Notes: generated from the sequence alone by a model not told the origin. DNA of 64,000 nt from Arsenicicoccus cauae (GCF_009707125.1 NZ_WLVL01000057.1:1-64000); one strand, 5' to 3'; positions 34,009 to 43,226 are shown, counted from the stretch's first letter. A program made the numbers and translations.

Positions 34009-34857
34009 TCAGGGACGCAGCACGGGCACGCCGCTCGCCCGGTCCTCGATCTGCTCCAGCACCCCGGGCGCCGTCGTGTGCTCGCCGATGCGGTTGAGCT
34101 TGCCGTCGCCGTGGTAGTCGCTGGACCCGGTCTGGAGCAGCCGCAGGGACCTGGCCATCGCGGCTCCGTGGGCGCGTTGGCGCGGGTCGTGATCGCGGTG
34201 GTCGATCTCCAGGCCGGCGAGACCCGCCTCGGCCATCGCCTCGATCACGGCGTCGTCGACCACGCGCCCACGCTTGGCGGCGAACGGGTGCGCCATCACC
34301 GGCACGCCCCCGGCCGCGATCACGAGCCGCACCGCCTCGACGGGGTCGGGTGCGTAGTGGGAGACGTAGTAGGGCGACCCGTCGTGCAGGTAGTCGCGGA
34401 AGACCGCGTTGCGGTCGGGCAGGGCACCGAGCGACACCAGGGCGTCCGCGATGTGCGGCCGCCCGATCGTGGCGCCCTCCCGCGCCTGCGCCAGGACGGT
34501 GTCGTAGGTCAGGTCGGGGAAGGGCTCCTGCAGCCGCTCGACGATGCGCCGCGCGCGGCTCTCGCGCGACTGCCGGGCGTGCTCGATCTCGGCGCGCAGC
34601 CCCGCGTCGGCGGGGTCGTGCAGGTAGGCCAGCAGGTGGATGCCGATGCCCCGGTGGGCGCACGACATCTCCATCCCGCGCACGAGCGCCACGCCGGTCT
34701 CCTCGACGACGCTCGCCGCCTCGTCCCAGCCGCTCGTCGTGTCGTGGTCGGTGAGCGCGACGACGTCCAGCCCGGCGTCGCGTCCCGCCCGCAGCACGTC
34801 CCCGGGCGGTTGCGTGCCGTCGCTCGCCAGCGAGTGCGTGTGCAGGTCGATGCGCAT
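34009..34857 (-). CDS. PHP-domain phosphoesterase (TrpH/RNase AM-like)
   Basis: 282 residues. Metal ligands are in the usual order: RIDLHTHSLASDG (3-15), VALTDHDT, an HRDHD segment, PVMAHPF and GSSDYHGDG. The family includes 3',5'-nucleoside bisphosphate phosphatases and 5'-3' exoribonucleases acting on short RNA. The actual substrate cannot be told from the sequence. It lies 97 bp downstream of no obvious partner; the next gene on the strand is the RecB-type nuclease. Confidence 0.88.
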   Translation of the reverse strand: MRIDLHTHSLASDGTQPPGDVLRAGRDAGLDVVALTDHDTTSGWDEAASVVEETGVALVRGMEMSCAHRGIGIHLLAYLHDPADAGLRAEIEHARQSRESRARRIVERLQEPFPDLTYDTVLAQAREGATIGRPHIADALVSLGALPDRNAVFRDYLHDGSPYYVSHYAPDPVEAVRLVIAAGGVPVMAHPFAAKRGRVVDDAVIEAMAEAGLAGLEIDHRDHDPRQRAHGAAMARSLRLLQTGSSDYHGDGKLNRIGEHTTAPGVLEQIEDRASGVPVLRP

Positions 34858-34892
34858 CCCGCCAATCTAGGGCCTGCGCGCGTCCGGACGGG

Positions 34893-35957
34893 TCAGCGGC
34901 GGGGCATCAGGACGGTGTAGTCCAGGTCGAGCACGACGTGCGGCAGATATCTGCCGTCCTCGCCGCGTAGCGGGAAGTCCGCGCAGGGGTGGTCCTTGGC
35001 CGCGACGGTGCGGATCCGCAAGGCACCGACGTCGTGCCGGCCGGGCAGCTCGAGCCGCTCCAGCACCTCCGACCACGCATAGATCGTGTCCCCGGCGAAG
35101 GTCGGGTTGGCGTGGTTGCCACCGTTCACGGCCGCCACGGACAGGGCGTTGCCCAGGCCGTTGAAGGACAGCGCCCGTGCGAGGGAGATGACGTGGCCCC
35201 CGTAGATCAGACGACGACCGGTCCTGGTGGTCGCCTGTGCGTGCTGGTCGAAGTGGACCTTGGCGGTGTTCTGGTAGAGCCGGGTGGCCAGCATGTGGTC
35301 CGACTCCTCGATGGTCATGCCGTCGGCGTGGTCGATCCGCTCGCCGACCTCGTAGTCGTCCCAGAGGTAGGGGCTGCCCGCGAGCGCCGTGTCGTAGCCC
35401 CCGACGACGCGCCACGGCACGACCAGGTCCTCGGCCGGCACCGCGCCCGGCAGCTCGGGGATGGTCGCCTCGCCGAGCTCGTCGGCCGCGACGCGAGAGC
35501 GTCGGTTGACCATCACCCAGCGCACGTAGTCCACGACCGCGACGTCGTGCTGGTTGCGCCCGATCGTCCGCACGTAGACGTTGCCGGTGGCCCCGCTGGA
35601 GTTGGGCTTCAGCCCGATCACCGTGGACGTGGCGGTCAGGGTGTCGCCGACGTGGACCGGAGCCCCGAACCGGCCCCCGGCATACCCGAGGTTGGCCACG
35701 GCGTTGAGCGAGACGTCCGGCACCGACTTGCCGAAGACCACGTGGAAGGCGAGCAGTCCGTCGACCGGCATCCGCTCCATCCCGAGTCCCCGGGCGAAGG
35801 TCTGCGCGGACGTCAGCGCGAACCGCGCGCCGTACAACGCGGTGTACAAGGAGACGTCACCCTCGGTGATGGTCCGGGGGGTCGCGTGGACGATCTCCTG
35901 CCCCAGCGCGAAGTCCTCGAAGTAGTTGCCGGCCATGGTCTTGGACATGGCGACCAT
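34893..35957 (-). CDS. MaoC-type double-hotdog acyl-CoA hydratase (mesaconyl-CoA hydratase-like)
   Basis: About 354 residues made of two hotdog domains. The second carries the hydratase motif around YQNTAKVHFDQH with the catalytic Asp/His pair; the first has EGDVSLYTALYGARF. Length and sequence resemble mesaconyl-CoA hydratase/beta-methylmalyl-CoA dehydratase. A C5 dicarboxyl-CoA role is plausible, yet no CitE-type lyase lies next to it. An acyl-CoA dehydrogenase gene lies 4 kb away on the same strand. ATG 35957 (MVAM) and ATG 35948 (MSKTM) are both possible starts. Confidence 0.78.
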   Translation of the reverse strand: MVAMSKTMAGNYFEDFALGQEIVHATPRTITEGDVSLYTALYGARFALTSAQTFARGLGMERMPVDGLLAFHVVFGKSVPDVSLNAVANLGYAGGRFGAPVHVGDTLTATSTVIGLKPNSSGATGNVYVRTIGRNQHDVAVVDYVRWVMVNRRSRVAADELGEATIPELPGAVPAEDLVVPWRVVGGYDTALAGSPYLWDDYEVGERIDHADGMTIEESDHMLATRLYQNTAKVHFDQHAQATTRTGRRLIYGGHVISLARALSFNGLGNALSVAAVNGGNHANPTFAGDTIYAWSEVLERLELPGRHDVGALRIRTVAAKDHPCADFPLRGEDGRYLPHVVLDLDYTVLMPRR

Positions 35958-36006
35958 GCTGCCGCAGCCCGTCTGCGGTCGGCACCCGGGCGCGGCGTGC
36001 CCTTGC

Positions 36007-37563
36007 TCACTCCGGCCGTATGCCGTCCCCCGGCACGACGGGGATGGTGCCCGTGGTCGCCGCCTCGAGCCGCTGGGTGGCACCCTCGGCCTCGGGGCTG
36101 CCGGCCGCCGCCGACTTCTCCGCCCGTGAGCCGTCGCCGCGCGGCGAGGCGTGGCGCAGGTTGCCCCGCCCCTGACGGGCGAGGTAGGTGCCGAGCGAGG
36201 CCCCGGCGGCCAGCGCGAGGCCGACGCCCGCGGCGTTGAGCAGCGTCATCGTCCCCTCGCCGGCGGAGGTGCGCGAGCCCGCATGCACCATGATCTCCAG
36301 GAGTCCGCGATAGACCATCGAGCCAGGCATCAGCGGCACCAGCGCGGCGGTGGTGAGGGCGAGCGACGGGACCGTCAGGCGGCGGCCGAGGTGCACGGAG
36401 ACCAGGGTTGCCACGAAGGCGCCGACGGCGCTGGACGAGATGCTGCCGAGGCCGAGGAGGGTGCCGCCGAGGTAGCCGACCCACCCCAGCACACCCATCC
36501 CGGCGCACAGCACCACGGTCCTTGGGCCGGCATAGGTGGAGATGGCGAAGAACGCGGAGATCAGCAGCGAGCCGCCCAGCTGCTGGCCGAGGCTCCCGAG
36601 GGGCGGGGCGGCGCCGCTGAGGACCACGGGGACCCCCACCCGCTGGGCGAGCTGGAGGGTCATCAGGATGCCCACGACGATCCCGAGGGTGAGGATGACG
36701 ACCTCGAAGGACCGGGCGCCGGCGGTGACGTAGTAGCCGTCGATGGCGTCCTGCGCAGCACCGACGACGGACAGCCCGGAGAGCATCATGACGATGCCTC
36801 CCGCGACGATCAGCTCCGGGCGCACCCCCTCGAGCCACGTGATGCCCTGGTAGGCGCCGGCCATCAGGGCGGTCGCGGCGACGGTCGGCACGGCGGCCGC
36901 GCACGCCTGCATGAAGAACGGCGGCACCTGCTTGCGCGCCAGCCAGCAGATGAGCAGGTCGATCGCCGCGGAGGCGAGGAACGCGACCACGGTGATCAGG
37001 AGGGACGCGTCGAGCAGCACGCACACGGCCCCGGCCACGCCGGCGTTGCCGAAGGTCACGACCCACCGGCGGTAAGGGTGGGGGGCCCGCACGATGGCGG
37101 CGAAGAGCTCGAACGCCTCGTCGACGTCCTGGTCCTCCTCGATGCGTTGGACAAGCGCCTGCAGGCGCTGCAGGCGGGTGTAGTCGATGCTGCGGGCCCG
37201 CACGACGCGTAGCGTCGTCAGCGGCTCGCGGTCGTGCCCGCGGTAGTAGGACACCGAGATGGAGGTGTAGGTGACGTCCACGTGGACGGCCTTGAGGCCG
37301 AAGGCCTTGGTGATGCGCAGGGCGTCGAGCGTGACGTCGTTGGCCGAGGCCCCGTGCGACAGCATCATCTCCGCGACGCGCATCGCGAGGTCCAGCGCCT
37401 TGCGGCTCAGGGTCGGGTCCACCTCGTCGGGGTGCAGCTGGAGGACGCTCGTGCCGTCGCTCGGCCGAAAGACGCGGACGGCCTGCTGGGCCGTGCGTCG
37501 CAGCCCCCGGGGCGCGGACGGGCGCCGCGGCAGGGGCGACGACGGGTAGGACGGCTCGGTCAC
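36007..37563 (-). CDS. ThrE family threonine/serine exporter-like protein
   Basis: 518 residues. A soluble N-terminal domain (about 1-170) has the ThrE signature: LDLAMRVAEMMLSHGASAND and VDVTYTSISVSYY. Then come about ten membrane helices with a repeat around GAFVATLVSVHLGRRLTVPSLALT and LVPLMPGSMVYRGLL. In Corynebacterium ThrE exports threonine and serine using the proton gradient. The last 60 residues are charged and disordered. The GTG start overlaps nothing and has CGGAG close upstream. It is divergent from the aminopeptidase gene, 69 bp apart. Confidence 0.87.
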   Translation of the reverse strand: MTEPSYPSSPLPRRPSAPRGLRRTAQQAVRVFRPSDGTSVLQLHPDEVDPTLSRKALDLAMRVAEMMLSHGASANDVTLDALRITKAFGLKAVHVDVTYTSISVSYYRGHDREPLTTLRVVRARSIDYTRLQRLQALVQRIEEDQDVDEAFELFAAIVRAPHPYRRWVVTFGNAGVAGAVCVLLDASLLITVVAFLASAAIDLLICWLARKQVPPFFMQACAAAVPTVAATALMAGAYQGITWLEGVRPELIVAGGIVMMLSGLSVVGAAQDAIDGYYVTAGARSFEVVILTLGIVVGILMTLQLAQRVGVPVVLSGAAPPLGSLGQQLGGSLLISAFFAISTYAGPRTVVLCAGMGVLGWVGYLGGTLLGLGSISSSAVGAFVATLVSVHLGRRLTVPSLALTTAALVPLMPGSMVYRGLLEIMVHAGSRTSAGEGTMTLLNAAGVGLALAAGASLGTYLARQGRGNLRHASPRGDGSRAEKSAAAGSPEAEGATQRLEAATTGTIPVVPGDGIRPE

Positions 37564-37632
37564 GCTCCGTACTGTCCCCGGCGCTGCACCCGCGGCGCAA
37601 GCCGCCTCCCCGTGCGTGGCACGATGGTCGCC

Positions 37633-39132
37633 ATGACGAGCGAAGAGCAGCCGAAGGCCGAGCACCGGAGCCGCCCCACCAGCGCCGAGTTCCGCGACTT
37701 CGTGGCGACGGGGTGGTCGCCACGAGCGAGCGAGCCGACGCCCCGCTCCGAGGTCGCCGACGTGACGGCGCCCCGCCGCGAGGCGGTGTCGGCGGAGTTC
37801 ACCGGCGAGCGGCTCGTCATACCGGCCGGTGGTCTCAAGGTTCGCAGCAACGACTGCGACTACGTCTTCCGCCCGCACACGGCCTTCGCCTGGCTGAGCG
37901 GGCTCGGCGCCGACCGCGAGCCCGACGCCGTCCTCGTGCTGGACCCGCTCGCCGAGGGCGGCCACGAGACCACCCTGTTCTTCCGGCCGTTGGCCCCGCG
38001 CGACAGCGAGGAGTTCTTTGCCGACAGCCGGTATGGCGAGTTCTGGGTGGGCGCCAGGCCCACCATCGCCGACGTGGAGTCCGAGCTCGGCGTGCGGGCC
38101 CGCCACATCGACGAGCTCAAGGACGTCCTCGCCAAGGACGCCGGCCAGGTGCAGCTGCGGGTCGTCCGCGACGCCGACGCCGCCGTCACGGCGCTGGTCG
38201 ACGAGGTGCGTCAGGAGGCGGGCGTCACCGAGTCCCAGACCGAGGCGGACGAGGCGCTGTCCCGCTCGCTGTCCACCCGACGCATGGTCAAGGACGACTG
38301 GGAGGTCGGCGAGCTGCGCAAGGCCGTGGCCGCCACGCACCACGGCTTCGAGGGGGTCATCGCCGACCTGCCGGAGGCGGTCCGTCGCGGTCGGGGCGAG
38401 CGCTGGGTCGAGGGCGTCTTCGGCCTGTACGCCCGGCACGAGGGCAACGGCGTCGGCTACGACTCGATCTGCGCGTCCGGCGACCACGCCAACACGCTGC
38501 ACTGGATCAAGAACACCGGGGACATCCGCGACGGCGACCTGATCCTGGTGGACGCGGGCGTGGAGGTCGACTCGCTGTTCACCGCGGACGTGACCCGCAC
38601 GCTGCCCGTCAGCGGCCGGTTCAGCGAGCCGCAGCGGCGGGTCTACGAGGCGGTGCTCGCCGCGCAGGAGGCGGGCCTCGCCGCCGTGAAGCCGGGCAAC
38701 AGGTTCAAGGACGTGCATGCCGCCGCCATCCGGGTCATCGCCGAGCACCTGCACGGGTGGGGCCTGCTGCCGGACGGCGTCACGGTCGAGCAGACCCTCG
38801 ACGCCGAGCACGGGCAGTACCACCGCCGCTGGATGGTGCACGGCACCTCTCACCACCTCGGCATGGACGTCCACGACTGCCAGCTCGCCCTGCGCGAGGA
38901 CTACATGGACGCCGAGCTGGTGCCGGGGATGGTGCTGACCGTCGAGCCGGGGTTGTACTTCAAGGCGGACGACGAGCTCGTCCCGGACGACCTGCGGGGC
39001 ATCGGCGTGCGCATCGAGGACGACGTGCTCGTGACGCGAGACGGCCACGAGAACCTCTCGGGCGACATGCCGCGGACGGTCGAGGACGTGGAGCGCTGGA
39101 TGGCCCACGTCCAGGAGCGCGGCCGCCCCTGA
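37633..39132 (+). CDS. pepP: Xaa-Pro aminopeptidase (aminopeptidase P, M24B)
   Basis: 499 residues. It removes N-terminal residues that precede proline. The N-terminal aminopeptidase-P domain (about 40-200, with VFRPHTAFAWLSG) is followed by the pita-bread domain. Metal ligands are in LVDAGVEVDSLFTADVTRT (two Asp), HGTSHHLGMDVHD (His), LTVEPGLYF (Glu) and GVRIEDDVLVT (Glu), all present. ATG 37633 is chosen; the in-frame ATG three codons upstream (MVAM) is an alternative. It is convergent with the stress-protein gene, 15 bp away. Confidence 0.92.
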   Translation: MTSEEQPKAEHRSRPTSAEFRDFVATGWSPRASEPTPRSEVADVTAPRREAVSAEFTGERLVIPAGGLKVRSNDCDYVFRPHTAFAWLSGLGADREPDAVLVLDPLAEGGHETTLFFRPLAPRDSEEFFADSRYGEFWVGARPTIADVESELGVRARHIDELKDVLAKDAGQVQLRVVRDADAAVTALVDEVRQEAGVTESQTEADEALSRSLSTRRMVKDDWEVGELRKAVAATHHGFEGVIADLPEAVRRGRGERWVEGVFGLYARHEGNGVGYDSICASGDHANTLHWIKNTGDIRDGDLILVDAGVEVDSLFTADVTRTLPVSGRFSEPQRRVYEAVLAAQEAGLAAVKPGNRFKDVHAAAIRVIAEHLHGWGLLPDGVTVEQTLDAEHGQYHRRWMVHGTSHHLGMDVHDCQLALREDYMDAELVPGMVLTVEPGLYFKADDELVPDDLRGIGVRIEDDVLVTRDGHENLSGDMPRTVEDVERWMAHVQERGRP

Positions 39133-39147
39133 GCGTCGGCGGCGGGG

Positions 39148-39795
39148 TCAGCGGCGCTGGTCGTCCTGGCCCGCGCGGGTGGCGCCCCCGTCCACGCCCT
39201 GGTGGGTCCGGGGCAGGTCGTCGGGCTGCTGCCCGGCCGACGGCGGGGGCGGCCCGTCCTGCTGGTGCGCGGGGTGGTGCGCGGGCCCCCCCTGCGCGCC
39301 GAGCAGGCCGGCGCTACGGAGCATCTCGCGGGCCTGAGCCTGGACCTGGTGCTCGACGAGCACCTCGTACTTGGTGGCCACGACCTGCGAGATCGAGGTG
39401 AAGTCGCGCTTGCCGCGGGTGAACGCGTAGCCGAGCAGCGCCCAGACGAGGCCGAACAGCGCGCCGAACAGGACGGTCGTGATCACCGTGCGCATCCCCT
39501 GGCCGTCGAAGATCGAGAAGATCAGCCCGACGAACAGACCCATCCACATGCCCGAGGCGAGGCCGCCCAGGGCGACCTTCTGCTGGGTGAGGCGCCCGGT
39601 CACGCGCTCGACCTGACGCAGGTCGGTGCCCACGATCATGACGTTCTGCACCGGGAAGGCGTTGTCGGCCAGGTGGTCGACGGCCTCCTGCGCCTGGGTG
39701 TACCGGTCGAAGACGGCCACGGACGCCGGCCACTCGAGGGTGAGGCGCTCCGCCATGGACGCGGCGCCGGGGGTGTTGATCGGGCTCGGGGACAT
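39148..39795 (-). CDS. general stress protein 17M-like membrane protein
   Basis: About 215 residues. The N-terminal 90 residues form the GSP_synth/YflT-type domain: VFDRYTQAQEAVDHLAD and NVMIVGTDLRQVERVTG. Two membrane helices follow (about 85-140, with GMWMGLFVGLIFSIF and LFGALFGLVWALLG), and then a His/Gln/Pro-rich disordered tail. The family is stress-induced in Bacillus and common in actinobacteria, with no known activity. ATG 39795 (MSPSP) is preferred; ATG 39804 gives MATM. Confidence 0.82.
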   Translation of the reverse strand: MSPSPINTPGAASMAERLTLEWPASVAVFDRYTQAQEAVDHLADNAFPVQNVMIVGTDLRQVERVTGRLTQQKVALGGLASGMWMGLFVGLIFSIFDGQGMRTVITTVLFGALFGLVWALLGYAFTRGKRDFTSISQVVATKYEVLVEHQVQAQAREMLRSAGLLGAQGGPAHHPAHQQDGPPPPSAGQQPDDLPRTHQGVDGGATRAGQDDQRR

Positions 39796-39862
39796 GGTCG
39801 CCATTATGCCGTCCGGCCCCGGACCCACGCTGGACGTCCACGGCCGCCGGACCGGACGGTAC

Positions 39863-41059
39863 TCACCGTCTGGCGTAGTCCTTGAGCAGACGACGGCCGA
39901 TGATCATCTTCTGGATCTCCGCGGTGCCCTCGCCGATGAGCAGCATCGGCGCCTCGCGGTAGAGGCGCTCGATCTCGTACTCCTTGGAGTAGCCGTACCC
40001 GCCGTGGATGCGGAAGGACTGCTCGACCACGTCGGCGCAGTACTCGGCGGCAAGGTACTTGGCCATGCCGGCCTCCAGGTCGTTGCGCTCGCCCTTGTCC
40101 TTGAGGCGGGCGGCCTTGACCATCATCTGGTGCGCCGCCTCGCACTTCGTGGCCATGTCGGCGAGGCGGAAGAGGATCGCCTGGTGGTCGATGATCTTCT
40201 TGCCGAAGGTCTCGCGCTGCTGGGCGTAGTCGATGCCGAGCTCGAAGGCTCGCTGGGCGACCCCGCACGCCCGGGCAGCGACGTTGACGCGCCCGACCTC
40301 GACGCCGTCCATCATCTGGTAGAAGCCCTGGCCGGGCTCGCCGCCGAGGATCTGCGCGGTCGTGGTCTGGTAGCCGTCGAGGACGAGCTCGGTCGTGTCG
40401 ACGCCCTTGTAGCCCATCTTGTCGATCTTGCCGGGGACGGTGACGCCGGGCGCGACCTCCCCGAAGCCGGGTTCCTTCTCGACCAGGAAGGTCGTCATGT
40501 TCTTGTAGACCGAGTCGGCGCCGGTGTCGGTCTTGACGAGCACCGCGACGAGGGTGGAGGAGCCGCCGTTGGTCAGCCACATCTTCTGCGCGTTGATGGT
40601 CCACGCGTCGCCCTCACCGGGGACGGCCTTGGACTTGATGGCGGAGACGTCGGAGCCGCAGCCCGGCTCACTCATCGAGAAGGCCCCGCGGATCTCGCCG
40701 GTCGCCATCTTGGGCAGGTACTTCTGCTTCTGCTCCTCCGTGCCGTGCTGCAGCAGCATGTAGGCCACGATGAAGTGGGTGTTGATGATGCCGCTGACGC
40801 TCATCCAGCCGCGCGCGATCTCCTCGACCGTCAGCGCGTAGGTCAGCAGCGACTCCCCCAGCCCGCCGTACTCCTCCGGGATCATCAGGCCGAAGATCCC
40901 CATCTCCTTCATGCCCTCGACGATCTGCGTCGGGTACTCGTCCTGGTGCTCCAGCTCCGTCGCGACGGGGATGATCTGCTCGTCGACGAACTCCCGCACC
41001 AGCGCGAGCAGCTCGCCCTGCTCCTCGGTCAGTCCGTCGGTGGTCTGGATGCGTCCCAT
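39863..41059 (-). CDS. acyl-CoA dehydrogenase
   Basis: 398 residues, full length for the family. It oxidises an acyl-CoA to the 2-enoyl-CoA with FAD and passes electrons to ETF. FAD/substrate motifs are FSMSEPGCGSDVSAI and KMWLTNGG, the family signature is RETFGKKIIDHQAI, and the catalytic base is the Glu in LIGEGTAEIQ. Conserved sequence is closest to short/branched-chain enzymes, but chain length cannot be assigned. It is monocistronic by spacing; the MaoC-type hydratase on the same strand could act on a related product. Confidence 0.9.
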   Translation of the reverse strand: MGRIQTTDGLTEEQGELLALVREFVDEQIIPVATELEHQDEYPTQIVEGMKEMGIFGLMIPEEYGGLGESLLTYALTVEEIARGWMSVSGIINTHFIVAYMLLQHGTEEQKQKYLPKMATGEIRGAFSMSEPGCGSDVSAIKSKAVPGEGDAWTINAQKMWLTNGGSSTLVAVLVKTDTGADSVYKNMTTFLVEKEPGFGEVAPGVTVPGKIDKMGYKGVDTTELVLDGYQTTTAQILGGEPGQGFYQMMDGVEVGRVNVAARACGVAQRAFELGIDYAQQRETFGKKIIDHQAILFRLADMATKCEAAHQMMVKAARLKDKGERNDLEAGMAKYLAAEYCADVVEQSFRIHGGYGYSKEYEIERLYREAPMLLIGEGTAEIQKMIIGRRLLKDYARR

Positions 41060-41282
41060 GGGGATCTCCCGGATTCGGTGGTGGGTGGCCTCGGTCTACC
41101 AGGGAGTATGACGAAAGGCCGTGGCCGCCGACAGGCCGGGCCGCCGTGAGCCTCACCACGCGACCCCACCCGCCGGGTGCGCGGGAGGGAAAAGGGGTTG
41201 CCGGCGCGGTGCGGTGTCGCGGACAGTGGGTGGGCCTGCCGCCATACGGCCAGGCACCGGACGATCTCCAGGAGGTGGCGAC

Positions 41283-41375
41283 ATGACGGTCCTCGTGCGC
41301 CAGCACCGCCCCGACATCCCCTCCCACCTGGAGATCTCTCATGAACTTCCCTGCCCAGCAGGATCTTTCGTCTGA
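41283..41375 (+). CDS. 30-residue leader ORF overlapping the RIO kinase start
   Basis: MTVLVRQHRPDIPSHLEISH begins this ORF, and a strong AGGAGGTGG lies 4 bases before its ATG, a better site than that of the kinase gene. Its stop lies 32 bases inside the RIO reading frame, in a different frame. Ribosomes terminating here could reinitiate at, or block, the kinase start. Whether the peptide itself matters is unknown, and it could simply be a chance ORF; the ribosome site is the main reason to keep it. Confidence 0.45.
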   Translation: MTVLVRQHRPDIPSHLEISHELPCPAGSFV

Positions 41376-42180
41376 CTCATCGCCTGATGGCCCGCCCGAG
41401 GGTGACCGCTGGTCCACCTGGGACGGTGCGCAGCACGGCCCCGAGCCCCACCCCGGCTGGGTGGTGACCGCCCTCGGCGCCGTCGACCAGGACCTCGGCG
41501 TCCTCAAGACCGGCAAGGAGGCCGACGTCCACCTCGTGCGTCGGTGGGTCCCCGGCGACGACGGCTCCGAGGTCGTCCTCGCAGCCAAGCGCTACCGCTC
41601 CAACCAGCACCGCCTGTTCCACCGCGACAGCGGCTACCTCGAGGGCCGCCGGGTCCGCAAGAGCCGCGAGATGCGCGCCATGGCGCACCGCACGACCTTC
41701 GGCAAGGAGGTCATCTCGGGTCTGTGGGCCGCGGCCGAGTTCGACGCCCTCGGCCGGCTCTGGGAGCTCGGCCTGCCGGTCCCCTATCCCGTCCAGATCA
41801 CCGGGGACGAGATGCTCATGGAGTTCATCGGTATGACGGAGGGCCCGACGCCGGTGGCCGCGCCCCGACTGGCCCAGACCCGGCCGGCCCCGGCGCTCCT
41901 CGACGAGCTGTGGCACCAGCTGCGGCGCGCCCTGCTCGTCCTCGCGCGGGAGGGGTGGACGCACGGCGACCTGTCGCCCTACAACGTCCTGCTCCACGAG
42001 GACCGGCTCGTGCTGATCGACTGGCCCCAGATCGTGGACGTCATCGGCAACCCGCACGGCTTCGAGATCCTCGAGCGGGACGCCACCAACATGTGCGACT
42101 GGTTCGTGCGACGCGGGCTCGAGGTCGACGCCGGTGAGCTGGTGGGCGAGCTCGTCGCCGAGGCAACCGCGCGCTACTGA
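41341..42180 (+). CDS. RIO-type serine protein kinase
   Basis: 279 residues. RIO1-family kinase: GKEADVHLV as the nucleotide loop, LAAKRYR with the ATP-binding Lys, EGWTHGDLSPYNVLLH as catalytic loop (Asp and Asn present), and LIDWPQIVD as the metal-binding motif. The N-terminal 40 residues are Ser/Asp/Pro-rich and disordered. In archaea and eukaryotes RIO kinases help mature the small ribosomal subunit; bacterial substrates are unknown. Start ATG 41341 has GGAG about 10 bases upstream, within the overlapping leader ORF. A terminator follows 60 bp after the stop. Confidence 0.88.
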   Translation: MNFPAQQDLSSDSSPDGPPEGDRWSTWDGAQHGPEPHPGWVVTALGAVDQDLGVLKTGKEADVHLVRRWVPGDDGSEVVLAAKRYRSNQHRLFHRDSGYLEGRRVRKSREMRAMAHRTTFGKEVISGLWAAAEFDALGRLWELGLPVPYPVQITGDEMLMEFIGMTEGPTPVAAPRLAQTRPAPALLDELWHQLRRALLVLAREGWTHGDLSPYNVLLHEDRLVLIDWPQIVDVIGNPHGFEILERDATNMCDWFVRRGLEVDAGELVGELVAEATARY

Positions 42181-42240
42181 CGCCGGCTGCGCTCTTGACC
42201 CGGCTGACCCAGCTGACCCCTGCTGCCCGCAGACAGGCCA

Positions 42241-42274
42241 GGAGGCCGCCGGCACCCCCATGCCGACGGCCTCC
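42241..42274 (+). terminator. terminator of the RIO kinase gene
   Basis: Arms GGAGGCCGCCGGCA and TGCCGACGGCCTCC form a 14-bp stem with one mismatch and a 6-base loop, followed by TCGG. It is 60 bp past the kinase stop. Confidence 0.65.
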
Positions 42275-42416
42275 TCGGACCGGTCCGAAGGGTGTTGGAT
42301 CGACCGGTCGTGCGTGCCGGTTCGAGCCCCCGCAAGACCCGGCACATCTCGTACGACGCCGCACCCCGCCATCAGGTTGGGGCCCCCTTCGCGATGTCTC
42401 CGCGGGGTCTCCGTGG

Positions 42417-43226
42417 TCAGTAGACGACCACCGACCCGCGCAGCCCGATCAGCCGCTGACCACGCAGCTCGTCCATGTTGGCGTTGTGGATGCGGACGCA
42501 CCCGTGGCTGCTCGGGTAGGCCCCGATGTCGAAGCGGCTGCCGTGCACCGCGATGCCGCCGTTGAAGTACATCGGGCGGTACATGCTGCCGAGCCGGCCG
42601 TGCTGCCAGCCGGACCCGTCGCCGTACTGCGTCCAGAACCGGAAGCCGCCCGACGGCGTGACGGCGCGCACCCACCGGCCGCGGTCGCGGTAGCGCTTGT
42701 TGTTGCCGGTGCTGACGTTGTAGATCCGCGAGACCCGGCCGCCGTCCACGACGTACAACGTCTGACGGGCCTTGTCGATCTCGATCACGTGGCCCGAGCG
42801 GCTGCGGGCTGCAGGACGGATGCCCTTGCTCGCGGCGGCCTGGGTGCGGGCGTCGGCGACGCCGGTGCGTGGCAGGCCGGCCACCTTCTGCAGCGCCATG
42901 ACGGCCTGGCGGGTGCGGGCGGCGTACACGCCGTCGACCCGGCCGAGGCTGTAGCCGAGCGCGTTGAGCCTGCTCTGCAGGGCCGTGACGGCCGGACCGC
43001 GCGAACCGACGCGCAGGGTGCGGGCGGCGGCCCGGGGAGCCAGGGCGACCTGCGCCGCGCTGACAGGTGCCGAGCTGACGAGCGTCGAGCTGACGGGTGA
43101 CGCGCTGATGCGTGCCGGTGCGACGGGCGCGGACTGGGCCGTGGTCCCCCCGACCACGGCGCCGCCCGTGAGCATCGCTGACGCGGCGAGGAGCGTGACA
43201 CCGCGACGGATGGTGGAGCTGCTCAT
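42417..43226 (-). CDS. L,D-transpeptidase (YkuD) with peptidoglycan-binding domain
   Basis: 269 residues. A signal peptide (about 1-32: RRGVTLLAASAMLTGGAVV, cleaved after a SAP or QSA site) is followed by an Ala/Ser/Val-rich linker. Next is a PG-binding-1 domain (LRVGSRGPAVTALQSRLNAL, near 75-130), then the YkuD domain with IAVHGSRFD and SSHGCVRIHN, where Cys is the catalytic nucleophile. It makes 3-3 crosslinks or attaches proteins to the wall. The repeated S-x-P-V-S linker is coded by repetitive DNA. GGGGGGACC precedes the ATG. It is divergent from the MgtE-like gene, 87 bp apart. Confidence 0.9.
   Translation of the reverse strand: MSSSTIRRGVTLLAASAMLTGGAVVGGTTAQSAPVAPARISASPVSSTLVSSAPVSAAQVALAPRAAARTLRVGSRGPAVTALQSRLNALGYSLGRVDGVYAARTRQAVMALQKVAGLPRTGVADARTQAAASKGIRPAARSRSGHVIEIDKARQTLYVVDGGRVSRIYNVSTGNNKRYRDRGRWVRAVTPSGGFRFWTQYGDGSGWQHGRLGSMYRPMYFNGGIAVHGSRFDIGAYPSSHGCVRIHNANMDELRGQRLIGLRGSVVVY

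Noticed and set aside
42310-42350. GGTTCGAGCCCC, resembling a tRNA T-arm, inside a GTGCCGG/CCCGGCAC stem
   Set aside because: No anticodon or D arm upstream and the spacing does not fit a tRNA; treated as chance in the gap after the RIO kinase gene.
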